Source: Sphingopyxis terrae subsp. terrae NBRC 15098 (GTDB lineage Bacteria; Pseudomonadota; Alphaproteobacteria; Sphingomonadales; Sphingomonadaceae). Taken from it: a DNA stretch of 64,000 bases. The position numbers and the translations under genes are program-made. Below the pieces are notes generated by a model. It was not told the origin of the DNA, made no database searches, and saw nothing but the letters and a program-made list of their open reading frames with translations. Below are positions 34,688 to 44,189 of the stretch, piece after piece (within the stretch, counting starts at the first letter, position 1; every line of letters begins with the position of its first letter). Where the stretch lies: positions 434,001 to 498,000 of the forward strand of contig NZ_CP013342.1 of NCBI RefSeq assembly GCF_001610975.1. The letters are read 5' to 3'.

Positions 34688-35872
34688 ATGCCAGAAAAGC
34701 TCTCCCGTCCGTCCACCCGATTCCGGTTGCTGCCGCTGCTCGCGGTGTTTCCGCTGCTCGCCGGTTGCAACATGGTCGTGCTCGATCCTGCGGGCGACGT
34801 CGCCCAGCAGCAGGGCAATCTGATCCTGGTTTCGACCGTGCTGATGCTGCTCATCATCGTGCCGGTGATGGCGCTGACGATCTTTTTCGCCTGGCGCTAT
34901 CGCGCCGCGAACAAGGCCGCGACCTACAAGCCCGACTGGGACCATTCGACGCAGCTTGAGCTGGTGATCTGGGCAGCGCCGCTGCTCATCATCATCTGTC
35001 TGGGGGCGGTGACATGGGTCGCGACCCATTTGCTCGATCCCTATCGCCCGCTGGCGCGCACCGCGCCGGGTCAGCCGGTCGCGGCGGCGACACAGCCGAT
35101 CGACGTGCAGGTTGTCGCGCTCGACTGGAAATGGCTGTTCATCTACCCCGAACAGGGCATTGCGACGGTAAACGAGCTGGCGCTGCCCGCGCATCATCCG
35201 GTGCGGTTCCGCATTTCGGCATCGTCGGTGATGAACAGCTTTTACATCCCCGCGCTTGCCGGCCAGATTTATGCGATGCCGGGCATGGAGACGAAGCTCC
35301 ACGGCGTCTTCAACCAGACCGGCGACTTCACGGGCTTTTCGGCCAATTATTCGGGCGCCGGCTTTTCGAACATGCGCTTCGCGGTGAAGAGCCTCGACGA
35401 TGCTGGTTTCGCCGCCTGGGTCGCCGCCACAAAGGCCGAGGGCAAGACGCTCGACCGCAACGCCTATCTCGCGCTCGAAAAGCCCAGCGAAAGGGCGCCC
35501 GTACAGCGCTTCGCGGCGGTCGAACCGCAGCTATTCGACGCCGTGGTCAACATGTGCGTCGAAGCCGGCAAGATGTGCATGCACGACATGATGTCGATCG
35601 ACGCCGCGGGCGGTGCCGGCATTGCGGGCATCCACAATGTTCGCAGCCTGGCCTATGACAAGTTCGCCGCGCGCGGCTCCGAGCCCGGATATTGGGGCAA
35701 GCGCTATGTCGCCGCGCTGTGCAGTGCGCCGCTGATGGCGAAGGCCGACACCCCCGACGCCGCGCCGGCGAGCCAGGCGCCGCTGACGGGCGCCGGCCTG
35801 CCCAGCCCCGGCAAGCGCGCCGCACCCGCGCAGACCGCGCTCAACGCCGCCTCGCCCCGCCCGCTTTCCTGA
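34688..35872 (+). CDS. cyoA: Cytochrome bo3 ubiquinol oxidase subunit II
   Basis: 394 residues from [10 protein letters not shown]. Signal/lipobox LLAGC (lipidated Cys near residue 29), two membrane helices (about 46-70 and 88-112), then a cupredoxin-like domain. It is the quinol type: the CuA cysteines and histidines are absent, and [17 protein letters not shown] and [13 protein letters not shown] match E. coli CyoA. The Pro/Ala-rich C-terminal tail is longer than usual. First gene of cyoABCD-SURF1-regBA; the ribosome binding site is weak. Confidence 0.95.
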   Translation: MPEKLSRPSTRFRLLPLLAVFPLLAGCNMVVLDPAGDVAQQQGNLILVSTVLMLLIIVPVMALTIFFAWRYRAANKAATYKPDWDHSTQLELVIWAAPLLIIICLGAVTWVATHLLDPYRPLARTAPGQPVAAATQPIDVQVVALDWKWLFIYPEQGIATVNELALPAHHPVRFRISASSVMNSFYIPALAGQIYAMPGMETKLHGVFNQTGDFTGFSANYSGAGFSNMRFAVKSLDDAGFAAWVAATKAEGKTLDRNAYLALEKPSERAPVQRFAAVEPQLFDAVVNMCVEAGKMCMHDMMSIDAAGGAGIAGIHNVRSLAYDKFAARGSEPGYWGKRYVAALCSAPLMAKADTPDAAPASQAPLTGAGLPSPGKRAAPAQTALNAASPRPLS

Positions 35873-35892
35873 TTTTTGTCGCCGAGATCGCC

Positions 35893-37902
35893 ATGACCCC
35901 GCACCCCGCCCCCGAAACCGGCCCTTTCCTCGGCCGCCTGTCGCTCGACGCGATTCCGATCCACGAACCGATCCTGATCTTCACTTTCGCCGCGGTGGTG
36001 ATCGGCGGGATCGCGGTGCTCGGCCTGATCACCAAATTTCGCCTCTGGGGCTATTTGTGGAAAGAGTGGTTCACCACCGTCGACCACAAGCGCATCGGGA
36101 TCATGTACATGATCCTGGGGCTGATCATGTTCCTGCGCGGCTTTGCCGACGCGATCATGATGCGGTTGCAGCAGGCGATGGCGTTCGGCGGGTCCGAAGG
36201 CTATCTGAACGCGCACCATTATGACCAGATCTTCACCGCGCACGGGGTGATCATGATCTTCTTCGTGGCGATGCCCTTCATCACCGGCCTGATGAACTAT
36301 ATCGTCCCGCTGCAGATCGGCGCGCGCGACGTCAGCTTTCCCTTCCTCAACAATTTCAGCTTCTGGATGACGACCGCGGGCGCCGTGCTCGTCATGATCT
36401 CGCTGTTCGTCGGCGAGTTCGCGCAGACGGGCTGGCTGGCCTATCCGCCGCTGTCGGGCATCGCCTACAGCCCCAATGTCGGGGTCGATTATTATATCTG
36501 GGCGCTGCAGATCGCGGGGGTCGGCACCACGTTGTCGGGGATCAACCTGATCGTCACCATCCTGAAGCTGCGTGCGCCCGGCATGGGCCTGATGAAGATG
36601 CCGGTCTTCACCTGGACCAGCCTGTGCGCGAACATCCTGATCGTCGCGTCCTTTCCCGTGCTGACCGCGGTGCTCGCGCTGCTGACGCTCGACCGCTATC
36701 TCGGCACCAACTTCTTCACCAACGACTTCGGCGGATCGCCGATGATGTATGTGAACCTGATCTGGATCTGGGGGCACCCCGAAGTCTATATCCTGATCCT
36801 GCCGCTATTCGGCGTGTTCAGCGAAGTGACCTCGACCTTTTCGGGCAAGAAGCTCTTCGGCTATACCTCGATGGTCTATGCGACGATCGTCATCACGATC
36901 CTGAGCTACCTCGTCTGGCTGCACCATTTCTTCACCATGGGATCGGGCGCGAGCGTCAACAGCTTCTTCGGGATCACGACGATGGTGATCTCCATCCCGA
37001 CGGGCGCCAAGCTCTTCAACTGGCTGTTCACCATGTACCGCGGCCGCATCCGTTTCGACCTGCCGATGATGTGGACGGTGGCCTTCATGCTGACCTTCGT
37101 GGTCGGCGGGATGACCGGCGTGCTGCTCGCGGTTCCGCCCGCCGACTTCGTGCTGCACAACTCGCTGTTCCTGATCGCGCATTTCCACAATGTCATCATC
37201 GGCGGCGTCCTGTTCGGCCTGTTCGCGGCGATCAACTATTGGTGGCCCAAGGCCTTCGGCTTCAAGCTTAACGTCTTCTGGGGCAAGATCAGCTTCTGGT
37301 GCTGGGTCGTCGGCTTCTGGCTTGCCTTCATGCCGCTCTATATACTCGGCCTGATGGGGGTGACCCGCCGGATGCGCGTGTTCGACGATCCCAGCCTGCA
37401 AATCTGGTTCGTCATCGCCGCCATCGGCGCCGCCGTCATCGCGGCGGGGATCGCCGCCATGCTCGTCCAGTTTGCGGTCAGCATCTGGAAGCGCGACGAA
37501 CTGCGTGACGAAAGCGGCGATCCGTGGGGTGGCCGGACGCTCGAATGGGCCACCAGTTCGCCGCCGCCCGACTATAATTTCGCTTTCACGCCGGTGATCC
37601 ACTCGCTCGACGCATGGCACGACATGAAGACGCGCGGTGCCGAGCGACCGGTCGGCGGCTTCCGCGACATCCATATGCCGAGCAACACCGGCGCCGGGAT
37701 CATCCTTGCGGGGATCAGCCTGGTGATGGGTTTCGCGCTTGTCTGGCATATCTGGTGGCTCGCCGCGCTAGGCTTCGTCGGCCTGGTCGGCGGTGCGATC
37801 ACCCACACCTTCAACTACAAGCGCGACTTCCATATCCCCGCCGCGACAGTGGCCGAGGTCGAGGATGCGCGCACCCGCCAGCTTGCGGCGGCCGGAGCCT
37901 GA
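35893..37902 (+). CDS. cyoB: Cytochrome bo3 ubiquinol oxidase subunit I
   Basis: 669 residues, 15 hydrophobic segments like E. coli CyoB (663). Catalytic oxygen-reducing subunit and proton pump. Heme and copper ligands are visible: His in [11 protein letters not shown], the HPEVY His-Tyr crosslink region, HH in WLHHFFTMG, and the two His in [23 protein letters not shown] identifies the heme-copper oxidase. The frame is open 67 codons upstream into cyoA; the ATG at 35893 gives the correct N-terminus. Four bases separate it from cyoC. Confidence 0.97.
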   Translation: MTPHPAPETGPFLGRLSLDAIPIHEPILIFTFAAVVIGGIAVLGLITKFRLWGYLWKEWFTTVDHKRIGIMYMILGLIMFLRGFADAIMMRLQQAMAFGGSEGYLNAHHYDQIFTAHGVIMIFFVAMPFITGLMNYIVPLQIGARDVSFPFLNNFSFWMTTAGAVLVMISLFVGEFAQTGWLAYPPLSGIAYSPNVGVDYYIWALQIAGVGTTLSGINLIVTILKLRAPGMGLMKMPVFTWTSLCANILIVASFPVLTAVLALLTLDRYLGTNFFTNDFGGSPMMYVNLIWIWGHPEVYILILPLFGVFSEVTSTFSGKKLFGYTSMVYATIVITILSYLVWLHHFFTMGSGASVNSFFGITTMVISIPTGAKLFNWLFTMYRGRIRFDLPMMWTVAFMLTFVVGGMTGVLLAVPPADFVLHNSLFLIAHFHNVIIGGVLFGLFAAINYWWPKAFGFKLNVFWGKISFWCWVVGFWLAFMPLYILGLMGVTRRMRVFDDPSLQIWFVIAAIGAAVIAAGIAAMLVQFAVSIWKRDELRDESGDPWGGRTLEWATSSPPPDYNFAFTPVIHSLDAWHDMKTRGAERPVGGFRDIHMPSNTGAGIILAGISLVMGFALVWHIWWLAALGFVGLVGGAITHTFNYKRDFHIPAATVAEVEDARTRQLAAAGA

Positions 37903-37905
37903 TCG

Positions 37906-38535
37906 ATGAGCAGCACCACCCTCCCCGCCGTGGGCGAAGCGCCCGCCTTCTACGAACTCGACGAGCATCCCCATCCCGAAGGGCACAGCACGATGCTGGG
38001 CTTCTGGATCTATCTGATGAGCGACTGCCTCATCTTCGCGATCCTGTTCGCCTGCTATGCGGTGCTCGGCGGCAATTATGCCGCGGGGCCGGCACCCAAG
38101 GATCTGTTCGATCTGAAGCTGATCGCGCTCAACACCGCGATGCTGCTCCTTTCGTCGATCACCTATGGCTTCGCCGTGCTCCAGATGCAGCAGGGCAAGG
38201 TGAAGGGGACTCAGTTCTGGCTGGCGATCACCGGTCTGTTCGGCCTCGCCTTCCTGAGTATCGAGCTATACGAATTCCACCATCTGATCGAACTTGGCGC
38301 GACGCCGCAGCGCAGCGCCTTTCTGTCGGCCTTCTTCACGCTGGTCGGGACCCACGGGCTGCACGTGACCTTCGGGATCATCTGGCTGGTGACCCTGATG
38401 ATCCAGCTCGGCAAGCATGGGCTGATCGCCGCGAACAAGCGTCGCGTCATGTGCCTGTCGATGTTCTGGCACTTCCTCGACGTCGTGTGGATCGGCGTCT
38501 TCACGATCGTCTATCTGATGGGAATGCTGCGATGA
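37906..38535 (+). CDS. cyoC: Cytochrome bo3 ubiquinol oxidase subunit III
   Basis: 209 residues with five hydrophobic helices, the reduced form of subunit III. GFWIYLMSDCLIFAILFACY, SIELYEFHHLIE and GTHGLHVTFGIIW are characteristic. It stabilises the oxidase core. Its stop overlaps the cyoD start (ATGA). Confidence 0.95.
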   Translation: MSSTTLPAVGEAPAFYELDEHPHPEGHSTMLGFWIYLMSDCLIFAILFACYAVLGGNYAAGPAPKDLFDLKLIALNTAMLLLSSITYGFAVLQMQQGKVKGTQFWLAITGLFGLAFLSIELYEFHHLIELGATPQRSAFLSAFFTLVGTHGLHVTFGIIWLVTLMIQLGKHGLIAANKRRVMCLSMFWHFLDVVWIGVFTIVYLMGMLR

Positions 38536-38912
38536 GCGCGAACCACGACCACCACGCCGCCGACCACGCGCATCACGAGATCGAGATGCCGCACGCGTCG
38601 ATGCGCGATTATGCGATCGGTTTCGTCCTGTCGGTGATCCTGACCGCCATCCCCTTCTGGATGGTGATGACGATGCCGCTGTCGACCGGTGTGACCGCGG
38701 CGATCATCATGGGCTTCGCGGTGGTTCAGATCGTCGTCCACATGGTGTATTTCCTGCACATGACGCCGAAGGCGGAGGGCGGCTGGTCGATGACCTCGCT
38801 GCTGTTCACGATCATCGTCGTCGTGATCATGCTGGCGGGGTCGCTATGGGTGATGCACCACCTCAACACCAATATGATGCCGATGCCGCACGACATGAGC
38901 CAGTTGCCGTGA
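38532..38912 (+). CDS. cyoD: Cytochrome bo3 ubiquinol oxidase subunit IV
   Basis: 126 residues; His-rich N-terminus then three hydrophobic helices (about 27-45, 53-75, 88-106). Small assembly subunit of the bo3 complex. GFVLSVILTAIPFWMV and VVQIVVHMVYFLHM match CyoD. The start lies in an ATGA overlap with cyoC and its stop overlaps the GTG of the SURF1 gene (GTGA). Confidence 0.94.
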   Translation: MSANHDHHAADHAHHEIEMPHASMRDYAIGFVLSVILTAIPFWMVMTMPLSTGVTAAIIMGFAVVQIVVHMVYFLHMTPKAEGGWSMTSLLFTIIVVVIMLAGSLWVMHHLNTNMMPMPHDMSQLP

Positions 38913-39634
38913 CCCGGCCGCGCCGCGCGGCCTTTGCCGCGGCGGCGCTGGTCGTGGCGGCGCTGCTCGCGGCGCTGGGCGTCTGGCAGCTCGAACGGCG
39001 CGAGTGGAAACATGCGCTGGTCGCGGCGGTCGATGTGCGCATCCACGCCGCCCCCGTTCCCGCGCCACCACCGGCCGCATGGCGCGGCATCGACGCGGCC
39101 CACGACGCCTATCGCCGCGTCACCGCGACGGGCCGCTTTCGCCACGACCGCGAGACGCTGGTTCAGGCGGTCACCGATCGCGGTGCCGGCTATTGGGTGA
39201 TGACGCCGCTCGAAACGCCCGGCTTCACGCTGCTCGTCAATCGCGGCTTCGTGCCGCGCGAGCGCCGCGATCCGGCAACGCGCGCCGCGGGCAATACCGC
39301 CGGACCTACGACGGTAACCGGACTGCTGCGGGTGACCGAGCACGGCGGCGGCTTCCTGCGCGCCAATGATCCCCACGCGAACCGCTGGTATTCGCGCGAC
39401 GTCGCCGCGATCGCAGCGGCGCGCGGTCTCGGCCGCACCGCGCCCTATTTCGTCGATGCCGACGCTGCGCCGAACCCCGGCGGCCTGCCCGTGGGCGGGC
39501 TGACCGTCGTCAAATTCCCCGACAATCATCTGGTCTATGCGCTGACCTGGTTCGCGCTGATGCTGCTCGCGCTGTTTTTTACCTGGCGGCTGTGGCGTCC
39601 GGGCGCCGATGCGTCCAATATGCCGGACGAATGA
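38909..39634 (+). CDS. SURF1-family oxidase assembly protein
   Basis: 241 residues starting with GTG at 38909, chosen because it overlaps the cyoD stop and begins just before the first membrane helix. Two helices at the ends (about 8-24 and 212-230) flank a periplasmic domain. LGVWQLERREWKHAL, GAGYWVMTPLE and VNRGFVPRERR are family hallmarks. SURF1 helps heme insertion in heme-copper oxidases; here it is coupled to the bo3 genes. Stop overlaps the regB start (ATGA). Confidence 0.92.
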   Translation: MTRPRRAAFAAAALVVAALLAALGVWQLERREWKHALVAAVDVRIHAAPVPAPPPAAWRGIDAAHDAYRRVTATGRFRHDRETLVQAVTDRGAGYWVMTPLETPGFTLLVNRGFVPRERRDPATRAAGNTAGPTTVTGLLRVTEHGGGFLRANDPHANRWYSRDVAAIAAARGLGRTAPYFVDADAAPNPGGLPVGGLTVVKFPDNHLVYALTWFALMLLALFFTWRLWRPGADASNMPDE

Positions 39635-40938
39635 GCGAAGCCACGGCCCCACCGATCGCGCTTCCGGCGGCCGACGCCGGCCAGCGGAACATGTCGCTGC
39701 TGATCCAGCTGCGCTGGATCGCGGTCGGCGGCCAGCTCGCGACGATCGAGGTCGTCAACGGGCTGATGGGCATCAAACTGCCGCTTGCGCCGCTGCTCGG
39801 CGCGATCATCGTCCTCATCGCGATCAATCTCGCCAGCCTCGCGCGGCTACGCGGCGGCCATTCGGTCGCCAACCGCGAGCTGACGGCGGTGCTGCTGTTC
39901 GATGTCGCGGCGCTGGGGTGGCAGCTTCACCATAGCGGCGGCCTCACCAACCCCTTCGCCTCGCTGTTTCTGCTTCAGGTGGTGATGGGCGCGATCCTGC
40001 TCACGCCGCGTTCGTCCTGGGCCGTGGTGGCGGGCGCGATCGTTGCGATGGTCGCGCTGCGCATCGATCCGACGCCGCTCGTCCTGCCGCAACCCTATGC
40101 CGCCGATCCGCTGGCGCTCTATCTCAAGGGCAGCCTCGTCTGCTTCCTGTTGATCGCGGTGCTGCTCGTCGCCTTCGTCACGCGGATGAGCCGCAACCTG
40201 CGCGAACGCGATGCGGCGCTGGCCACCGCCAGCCAGCGCGCGGCGGAGGAGGATCATATCGTTCGCATGGGCCTGCTCGCCTCGGGCGCCGCACACGAAC
40301 TCGGGACGCCGCTGTCGACGCTTTCGGTGCTGATCGGCGACTGGCGCGCGGCGCCGCGGTTGGCGGACGACACCGAATTGCAGGAGGATCTGGCGGACAT
40401 GGATGCGGCGGTCGGCCGCTGCAAATCGATCGTCAGCGGCATTCTGATGTCGGCGGGTGAAGCGCGCGGAATCGCACCGCAGCTAACGACTGCGCGCCGT
40501 TTCGTCACCGACATCGTCGACGACTGGCGCGCCGGGCGCCTGCCTGGCACGCTCGATTTCAGCGACCGGATCGGTCCCGATGTCGATATCGTCTCCGACC
40601 CCGCGCTGCGTCAGGTGATCGACAATGTCATCGACAATGCGGCCGAAGTCTCGCCCGACTGGATCGGACTCAGCGCACTGCGCGACGGCGAGATGCTGGT
40701 GATCGAGATCGCCGACCGCGGCCCCGGATTCGATCCCACTATGCTCGAGACGATCGGTCAGCCCTATCGGTCGACCAAGGGCCGCCCCGGCGGCGGGCTC
40801 GGCCTGTTCCTACTGGTCAATGTCGTGCGCAAGCTGGGCGGTCTGGTCAGCGCCGACAACCGCGATGCGGGGGGTGCGGTGGTGCGGATCACGCTGCCGA
40901 TCGCGGCGATCGCGCGGGGCGAAGGGAGAAGGGGATGA
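39631..40938 (+). CDS. regB: Redox sensor histidine kinase, RegB/PrrB/ActS type
   Basis: 435 residues. Six membrane helices in residues 25-185 hold the RegB-specific quinone-site motif GGLTNPF (103-109). The H-box LLASGAAHELGTPLST has phospho-acceptor His222, followed by the redox-box Cys264 in VGRCKSIV, close to the numbering of Rhodobacter RegB (His225, Cys265). N, G1 and G2 boxes follow (NVIDNAAEVS, DRGPGFD, GGGLGLFL). It senses quinone-pool redox state and phosphorylates RegA. Coupled to SURF1 and regA by ATGA overlaps. Confidence 0.94.
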   Translation: MSEATAPPIALPAADAGQRNMSLLIQLRWIAVGGQLATIEVVNGLMGIKLPLAPLLGAIIVLIAINLASLARLRGGHSVANRELTAVLLFDVAALGWQLHHSGGLTNPFASLFLLQVVMGAILLTPRSSWAVVAGAIVAMVALRIDPTPLVLPQPYAADPLALYLKGSLVCFLLIAVLLVAFVTRMSRNLRERDAALATASQRAAEEDHIVRMGLLASGAAHELGTPLSTLSVLIGDWRAAPRLADDTELQEDLADMDAAVGRCKSIVSGILMSAGEARGIAPQLTTARRFVTDIVDDWRAGRLPGTLDFSDRIGPDVDIVSDPALRQVIDNVIDNAAEVSPDWIGLSALRDGEMLVIEIADRGPGFDPTMLETIGQPYRSTKGRPGGGLGLFLLVNVVRKLGGLVSADNRDAGGAVVRITLPIAAIARGEGRRG

Positions 40939-41465
40939 CCGAACGGCGCCTGCTAATCGTCGAAGACGACGAAGCCTTTGCGCGGACGCTGAAGCGGTCG
41001 TTCGAACGGCGCGACTATGATGTGCGGGTGGCGCATGGGCCCGAGGGGCTGGATGAGCTGCTCGCCGGATTCCATCCAGATTTCGCGGTGGTCGACCTGA
41101 AGCTCGGCGCCGCATCGGGTTTGGGCTGCGTCCAGACGCTGAGCGCCTTCGACCCTGCGATGCGCATCGTCGTCCTGACGGGATTCGCCAGCATCGCCAC
41201 CGCGGTCGAGGCGATCAAGCTCGGCGCCTCCTATTATCTCGCCAAGCCGTCGAACACCGACGATATCGAAGCCGCCTTCGGCCGCGCCGAGGGCAATGTC
41301 GACGCGCCCCTCGACGGGCGCCAGTCCTCGATCAAGACCGTCGAATGGGAGCATATCCACCAGACGCTCGTCGAAACCGGGTTCAATATTTCCGAAGCCG
41401 CCCGCCGCCTCGGCATGCACCGCCGCACGCTGGCGCGAAAGCTGGAAAAGCGGCAGGTTCGCTGA
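40935..41465 (+). CDS. regA: Redox response regulator, RegA/PrrA/ActR type
   Basis: 176 residues. Receiver domain with acidic pair at 11-12, phosphorylated Asp54 (FAVVDLKLG) and Lys in LAKPSN; C-terminal Fis-type helix-turn-helix (EWEHIHQTLVETGFNISEAARRLGMHRRTLARKL), almost invariant in this family. Global regulator of respiration, and in other species of photosynthesis and nitrogen or carbon fixation. Being last in the oxidase operon allows autoregulation with the oxidase. Confidence 0.95.
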   Translation: MTERRLLIVEDDEAFARTLKRSFERRDYDVRVAHGPEGLDELLAGFHPDFAVVDLKLGAASGLGCVQTLSAFDPAMRIVVLTGFASIATAVEAIKLGASYYLAKPSNTDDIEAAFGRAEGNVDAPLDGRQSSIKTVEWEHIHQTLVETGFNISEAARRLGMHRRTLARKLEKRQVR

Positions 41466-41581
41466 ACGCGGGCACCGCCGGTTTGCCGCCGTTTCGGGGC
41501 GCCCCACCGGAAAATTTTCGCATTCCTTTGCGGGGTGCGTGTCATCGCGGCGTCTCATCCCTGTAACATAGGGAGATTGGC

Positions 41582-42133
41582 ATGACGCCAGGCGACGACT
41601 TCGGAATGATCCGCCAACGGTATCGCGATTGCTTCGCTGCCGAACTGTCCCCCGGCTTTTCCGACTATATTCATCGTCCTGGTAGCGACGGATCGACCGC
41701 CGCGCTGGGCTATGCGCGCGCCGCCGATGCGCCACTATTTCTGGAAGCCTATCTCGATGCGCCCGTCGAAGAGCTGGCGTCGATCGCGCTGGACCGGCCC
41801 GTTGCGCGCCGCCAGATCGTCGAGATCGGCAATCTGGCAGCCGTCAATCCGCTGGCGATGATCGCGCTTTGGGGCGCGGCGGCGAACGATCTTGCCGCGC
41901 TTGGCGATGTCGCGGTCGCGACGCTGACCGCCCCGCTGCGCGCCATGTTTCGCCGCATCGGCATCCCGATCGCCGCCATCACCCCTGCCCGCGGTGAGCG
42001 GCTGGGATCGGCGGCATCGGCGTGGGGACGCTATTACGATCAGGATCCGTGGGTCTGCGCCGGCAGCATCGCCGACGGGCAAGCCGCCATCAACAGCTTC
42101 CTCGAACGCCGCGCCGCGCGGCAGGCGGCCTGA
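41582..42133 (+). CDS. Thermostable hemolysin (delta-VPH) family protein
   Basis: 183 residues. The pattern of an early Arg/Tyr segment (MIRQRYRDCF), FLEAYLDAPVEELAS (53-67) and RRQIVEIGNLAAVNP (76-90) matches the thermostable hemolysin family (PF12261 from memory). These proteins share overall features with the GNAT/autoinducer-synthase fold, so N-acyl transfer is more plausible than pore formation; the hemolysin name is historical. No signal peptide, so cytoplasmic. GGGAG precedes the ATG. It is the first gene of the 41.6-46.7 kb cluster, one base before the adenylation/diiron fusion. Confidence 0.7.
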   Translation: MTPGDDFGMIRQRYRDCFAAELSPGFSDYIHRPGSDGSTAALGYARAADAPLFLEAYLDAPVEELASIALDRPVARRQIVEIGNLAAVNPLAMIALWGAAANDLAALGDVAVATLTAPLRAMFRRIGIPIAAITPARGERLGSAASAWGRYYDQDPWVCAGSIADGQAAINSFLERRAARQAA

Positions 42134-42134
42134 C

Positions 42135-44189
42135 ATGACCATATTCGACATTCTGACCGCCCAGGCGGCCGCGCGCCCCGATGCCGTCGCCATCGATGCG
42201 CTCGACGGCCAGCCGCTGCCCTATGGCGCACTGCGCGATCGCGTCACGGCGCGTATCGCCGACCTCGCGCCGCGACTGCAACTGGGCGTCCCGGTCGCGT
42301 TGCAGCGCGACCATGGCCGCGAAAGCGCCGAACTGGAACTCGCGCTCCTCGCGGCCGCCATTCCGGTGCTGTCGCTTCCCGGCTTCTTCACCGCCGACCA
42401 GTCGCGCCACGCCACCGGCCTGTGCGGGGCCGTACCCGATCCGACGATCCGTTCCGTCGGGTCGGGCAAGCCCCGCCAGTCCGCGCCCGTCCCCCTCCCC
42501 GGTGGGACGGCGCGGATCAGCTTCACCTCGGGGTCGACTGGCACGCCCAAGGGCATCTGCCTTTCGGCCGACCATATGCTCACCGTCGCCCGCGCGATCG
42601 TCGCCGCGGTCGGGACCGAGCACGCCGGACGGCACCTCGCACTGTTGCCGCCGGGCATCCTGCTGGAAACGGTGGCGGGCTTTTTCCCGACGCTGATCGC
42701 GGGCGGCACCTATGTCTGTCCGCCGCAGGCCGAGATCGGGATGGCCGACCCCTTTCGGCCCGATTTCGCCAGGGCGGTCCGCCTGATCGCCGAACAGCGC
42801 ATCACCTCGCTGATCCTGGTTCCCGAATATCTCGACGGCATCGTTCGCGTCATGGAGGCGGCGGATATCCGCCTGCCGCTTTTGACGCTGGTCGCGGTCG
42901 GCGGTGCGCGCACCCCTGTCCCCTTGGTGGAGCGCGCCCGCCGACTCGGCCTGCCCATCCGGCAAGGCTATGGCCTGACCGAATGCGCATCGGTCGTGTC
43001 CCTGCAGGACGCAGCCGATGACGATCCGACGTCGGTCGGCCGACCGCTTTCCCATATGCAGGCGCGTGTAGCCGACGATGGCGAGATCGTGCTCGAGGGT
43101 CCGATCTGCCTCGGCGCGGTCGGCGGCGCTGCGCCGCACGCGCCGCTCCACACCGGCGACATCGGCACGATCGACGCCGCGGGACGGCTGCACATCGACG
43201 GGCGGAAATCGAGCCTGATCATCACCAGTTTCGGCCGCAATATCTCGCCCGAATGGGTCGAGGCTGCGCTCACTCGGCAACCGGCGATCGCGCAGGCAAT
43301 GGTGTGGGGCGACGGCCGACCGGCGCCCGAAGCGCTGATCGTGCCGGCCCATGCCGACGCCGATCTGGATGCCGCGGTCGCCGCCGCCAATGCCCTGCTG
43401 CCGGCCTATGCCCGCGTCCGCAGCTGGCGCGAAGCCGCGCACTTCACACCGATGAACGGGCAGCTCACCGGCAACGGCCGCCTGCGCCGCGCCGCGATTG
43501 CCGCCGCCTATCTGGACGGCACGGCCGACTTTTTCACCGAACTCGAGGCGCAAACGGTGCGCGAGCGCCTGCGCTTCCTGACCATTCCGCAATTGCAGGC
43601 GGGACTGACGGGCACGATCACGCGCGACGTGTACCTCGCCTATCTGGCGCAAGCCTATCACCATGTCAGCCACACCGTCCCGCTGATGCAGGCGGCGCGC
43701 GCGCGGCTCGGCGGACGCCCTGCGATCGTGGCCGCGCTCGACGATTATATCGCCGAGGAAACCGGCCACGAGGAATGGATATTGTCCGACATCGCGGTTG
43801 CCGGCGGCGACGCCGCGGCGGTGCGCGCCAGCGCACCTGCGCCCGCAACGGCCGCAATGGTCGATCACGCCTATCGCCGGATTGCGACGGGCAATGCCAT
43901 GGCCTTTTTCGGCATGGTCTATGTCCTTGAAAGCGTCAGCGTAGCGCTGGCGACGCGCGGCGCCTCGGCGGTCGCGAAGAATCTGGGACTGCCGCCGCAG
44001 GCCTTCACCTATCTGACCTCGCACGGGGCGCTCGATCAGGATCATATGGCCTTTTTCGCAGAGCTCGTGAACGGGCTCGACGATCCCGCCGACCGCGCGG
44101 CGATCCTGGGGATGGCGCGCGAGATGTTCGCGCTTTTCGGCGGGGTTTTCGCGGGCATCGAAATGGAACCGGCGCGTGCGGCGGCTTGA
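42135..44189 (+). CDS. Adenylation domain fused to heme-oxygenase-like diiron domain
   Basis: 684 residues. Residues 1-460 are an AMP-forming acyl/aryl ligase: P-loop TSGSTGTPKG (131-140), GYGLTE (278-283), HTGD (339-342), GRKSSLIITSFGRNISP (356-372). The C-terminal lysine motif reads NGQLTGNGRLRR, with Arg where the catalytic Lys of A10 is usual. Residues about 475-680 are an all-helical TenA/heme-oxygenase-like domain with candidate iron ligands: AYHHVSHT (507-514), ETGHEEW (542-548, ExxH), Glu599 and H630/D634/H637 in SHGALDQDHMAFF. An activated acid could be passed to the oxidase in cis. Substrate unknown. The 3' end overlaps the SDR gene by 14 bp. Confidence 0.82.
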   Translation: MTIFDILTAQAAARPDAVAIDALDGQPLPYGALRDRVTARIADLAPRLQLGVPVALQRDHGRESAELELALLAAAIPVLSLPGFFTADQSRHATGLCGAVPDPTIRSVGSGKPRQSAPVPLPGGTARISFTSGSTGTPKGICLSADHMLTVARAIVAAVGTEHAGRHLALLPPGILLETVAGFFPTLIAGGTYVCPPQAEIGMADPFRPDFARAVRLIAEQRITSLILVPEYLDGIVRVMEAADIRLPLLTLVAVGGARTPVPLVERARRLGLPIRQGYGLTECASVVSLQDAADDDPTSVGRPLSHMQARVADDGEIVLEGPICLGAVGGAAPHAPLHTGDIGTIDAAGRLHIDGRKSSLIITSFGRNISPEWVEAALTRQPAIAQAMVWGDGRPAPEALIVPAHADADLDAAVAAANALLPAYARVRSWREAAHFTPMNGQLTGNGRLRRAAIAAAYLDGTADFFTELEAQTVRERLRFLTIPQLQAGLTGTITRDVYLAYLAQAYHHVSHTVPLMQAARARLGGRPAIVAALDDYIAEETGHEEWILSDIAVAGGDAAAVRASAPAPATAAMVDHAYRRIATGNAMAFFGMVYVLESVSVALATRGASAVAKNLGLPPQAFTYLTSHGALDQDHMAFFAELVNGLDDPADRAAILGMAREMFALFGGVFAGIEMEPARAAA

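Noticed and set aside
41466-41581. Possible terminator between regA and the hemolysin-family gene (GGGGCGCCCC followed by AAAATTTT)
   Set aside because: The core is a self-complementary palindrome without a loop and the outer CCGGT/ACCGG pairing spans a long unpaired region, so I did not call it. Whether the cluster has its own promoter remains open.
41582-42133. Hemolysin toxin or virulence factor
   Set aside because: No signal peptide or pore-forming features, and the operon context is metabolic; the family name is historical.
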